Assembly: GCF_019279795.1 (NCBI RefSeq)
Contig: NC_056725.1
Coordinates: forward strand, 1,609,349,554 to 1,609,413,553
Length of the DNA: 64,000 nucleotides
Origin: Protopterus annectens
Lineage: Eukaryota > Chordata > Ceratodontiformes > Protopteridae
Reading direction: 5' to 3'
In this document: positions 58,252-64,000 of the stretch, piece after piece
How the letters are laid out: every line of letters begins with the position of its first letter
Position numbering within the stretch: the stretch's first letter is position 1
The notes under the pieces: generated by a model
Database searches by the model: none
What the model was told of the DNA's origin: nothing
Seen by the model: only the letters and a program-made list of their open reading frames with translations
Made by a program: the position numbers and the translations under genes

Positions 58252-59658
58252 ATGATAGTTATGTAATGTATGATTTTAGTAAATCTAGACATAAAATATA
58301 TAATCATTACATAAGATGAAGCAGTCTGCTGAATTTAGATATTAAAGCCAGGTTTTAATAATATGGGCTTGTGTATAATAACACTACTGTCTTAACTTGT
58401 CATAAATGGCATACACTACACTGAACATCAAGGGGAAGCATGATAATTTTCTTATATAAGTAAATATGCATAACAAGTCATGTAATTGCTTTAACTTGAA
58501 TTGTAGTTTTTGTAACCCATCTTGACCATATATAATACTTAAGCGGTTAACAAGGTAACTAATGTTTTATACATGACATCAAACTGACAAAGTTGTTCAA
58601 GGGAAGCAATAGAAGCCTGAACTAGGAATGTCACAGAATGTAACATCACATTTTGAACAAATAGTATTAAATTGACAATAATCACTCAGTTTAACCTTTG
58701 CTGACTATACAAAATAGAATGTTGCCATTTAAATCTAAAAACGTTCATTATATGCCATAAAATGGCAATTTATAAATACAGAAATTGAATTTGTAATCAT
58801 TAATTACACTAAGTGATATTTTTTTTTTAACCAATAATTTCACTCATTTTATAATAAGAAATGGCAAATATGAAAATCCTTATGTGTAGGAAATGGGGCG
58901 AAGAGGGATGCCCTGATAATTAAAATGCTCTAACTTTCATCAATGTTAGCAACAAAGTGGTTATTAAATGCTGGCAAACAATGAAATATAACTTCTGATA
59001 TATCCAGTAAAATGCATTGTATTATAAACATTAGGCATAAATATCATTACCATCTATTTATATTATGTAATAAGTTTTGAAAGACTTCATCAATAAGGGT
59101 GAATATATTAAATAACTGTGTGTATAATCTTTTTCTGAGGTTTTATATATGATACATCCTACTTTACTATGATTGAATTGCGTGACATCTATCTTTCACA
59201 TAAATATGAATTGCTTATACAATAAGTAGACATTTATATTGTATTAGAATTCTGTCTAATCTACAATAGTACTAAATCTGTTCAAAATAATATAAATATT
59301 GCTTATTCCTACTACAGATATTCTCCATATGATAATTCAATTTATGGAGCTCAGACGTTCTAGATTGTCAAGGTATAAGTGAAAATCTGATCGACTTAGG
59401 TTTATCCATCAGATTAGGAATGATTTTCATTCCATGGTTAGTGCGGATCTTAGTTTTGTTAACATTTATTAATTTAAATTTGTTATTTTACAAAAACATT
59501 TTTAGCATGCCTGACCAAAACATTACTTTATTGGTAAACACTCAAAGTCTAAAACTGATAATTTCCTTTAAAAGCTCAAACATATACTTTATAGTTATCA
59601 GAGGAAAATGTTTAATAGTCACAATAAAACAAAAAATGCATAGTCTAAATAATCTAAG
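58252..59658. other. AT-rich DNA, nothing recognised
   Basis: An L1 ORF1 would be expected here if the following ORF2 were full length, but no LENRxRRNN-type motif was found. Confidence 0.4.
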
Positions 59659-63559
<3,901 letters not shown>

Positions 63560-63819
63560 AATTAAAGGACAAAGGATTTATCCAAAGCGATTTATCAACA
63601 ACCCTTGGAGAAAAGTCTTATCGTTGATTGACACTATACAATAATTGATCAGATGCTCTGATAATGAATTGGACTTACTTATAAAGTAACTGTAAACATT
63701 AAGATCTCTTATAGTGTTAGGCTAATGTAAATAGTGTACATAGTTATTTAAGATGTTATGTATAAATACTATGGAATTCATTCAAATGTATTTGAAAAAA
63801 AATTTTTTGAGAAAAAAAA

Positions 63820-64000
63820 AATCTGGACAAAGCCATAAATACTGGAGAGAAATTGTCCAAAAAAGGGACACTCTTAAATACCGCTGTTAGAAACTTAGAA
63901 TTTTGATAGAATAACAGGTTTTGCATTAGCATGAACTTTCTGAAAAGTATAAAGTTGGAAACCTAAAATATCTGCCATTATTTTTGATTTTAATCCTCAG
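63820..64000. mobile_element. hAT-like MITE, runs off the window end
   Basis: Matches the copy at 17,747-18,074 from its TCTGGACA-like segment to TTTTAATCCTCAG, with AGGTTTTGCATTAGCATGAA against GGATTTGCCTTAGCATGCAT. The left terminus is missing, replaced by the L1 A-rich end. The right terminus lies beyond 64,000. Confidence 0.6.

Overview
This window is non-coding vertebrate-type nuclear DNA. It is AT-rich, packed with long CA/TG and TA microsatellites, and built mostly from old, broken transposable elements. I found no host exon, tRNA, rRNA or CRISPR, and no bacterial-style gene cluster. The repeat mix (CR1 with an esterase-type ORF1, L2-like LINEs, Tx1/L1-like LINEs, an RTE LINE, Penelope-like elements, a DIRS element, tRNA-derived SINEs, hAT-type MITEs) suggests a fish or amphibian with a large repeat-rich genome, such as a lungfish, another non-teleost fish or a salamander. 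The species cannot be fixed from sequence alone.

Layout. 0-7 kb: two families of non-autonomous inverted-repeat elements, then two minus-strand CR1 pieces (a 3' end and a long ORF2). 6.8-12.2 kb: a hAT-like MITE with its 8-bp duplication, then a long plus-strand L2-like LINE (copy A). 12.4-18.1 kb: more MITEs, a SINE tail, a tRNA-headed SINE with a CR1-type tail, a 31-bp minisatellite and a second complete hAT-like MITE. 20.7-22.6 kb: a decayed Penelope-like element recognisable only by scattered motifs. 26.96-28.9 kb: one copy of an unidentified dispersed repeat abutting a minus-strand CR1 ORF1 with an SGNH/esterase domain. 29.39-35.54 kb: a nearly full-length DIRS element with inverted terminal repeats, an internal complementary region, gag-like ORF1, RT-RNase H and tyrosine recombinase. 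36.85-40.17 kb: the 3' end of a minus-strand Penelope-like element joined to L2-like copy B. 40.34-41.25 kb: the second copy of the unidentified repeat. 41.85-42.0 kb: a near-perfect 151-bp palindrome. 42.5-47.75 kb: L2-like copy C, interrupted by a SINE with a perfect 16-bp target-site duplication. 53.08-53.8 kb: an RTE LINE 3' end whose tail matches that SINE. 54.4-57 kb: a CR1 3' piece carrying a 38-bp minisatellite, an L1-type ORF1 fragment and a 125-bp triplicate. 59.66-63.8 kb: an L1/Tx1-type ORF2 with a TA microsatellite expanded inside its RT domain, followed by a hAT-like MITE running off the window end.

How the parts relate. The elements are parasites nested in one another, not a cooperating host gene system. 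Two SINE-LINE pairings are visible: the SINE at 45,010 with the RTE end at 53,076, and the SINE-like unit at 14,697 with the CR1 3' ends at about 3.3, 4.1 and 54.4 kb. All protein-coding elements carry stops or frameshifts. The DIRS recombinase and CR1 ORF2 are the best-preserved reading frames. Coordinates of decayed elements are approximate.
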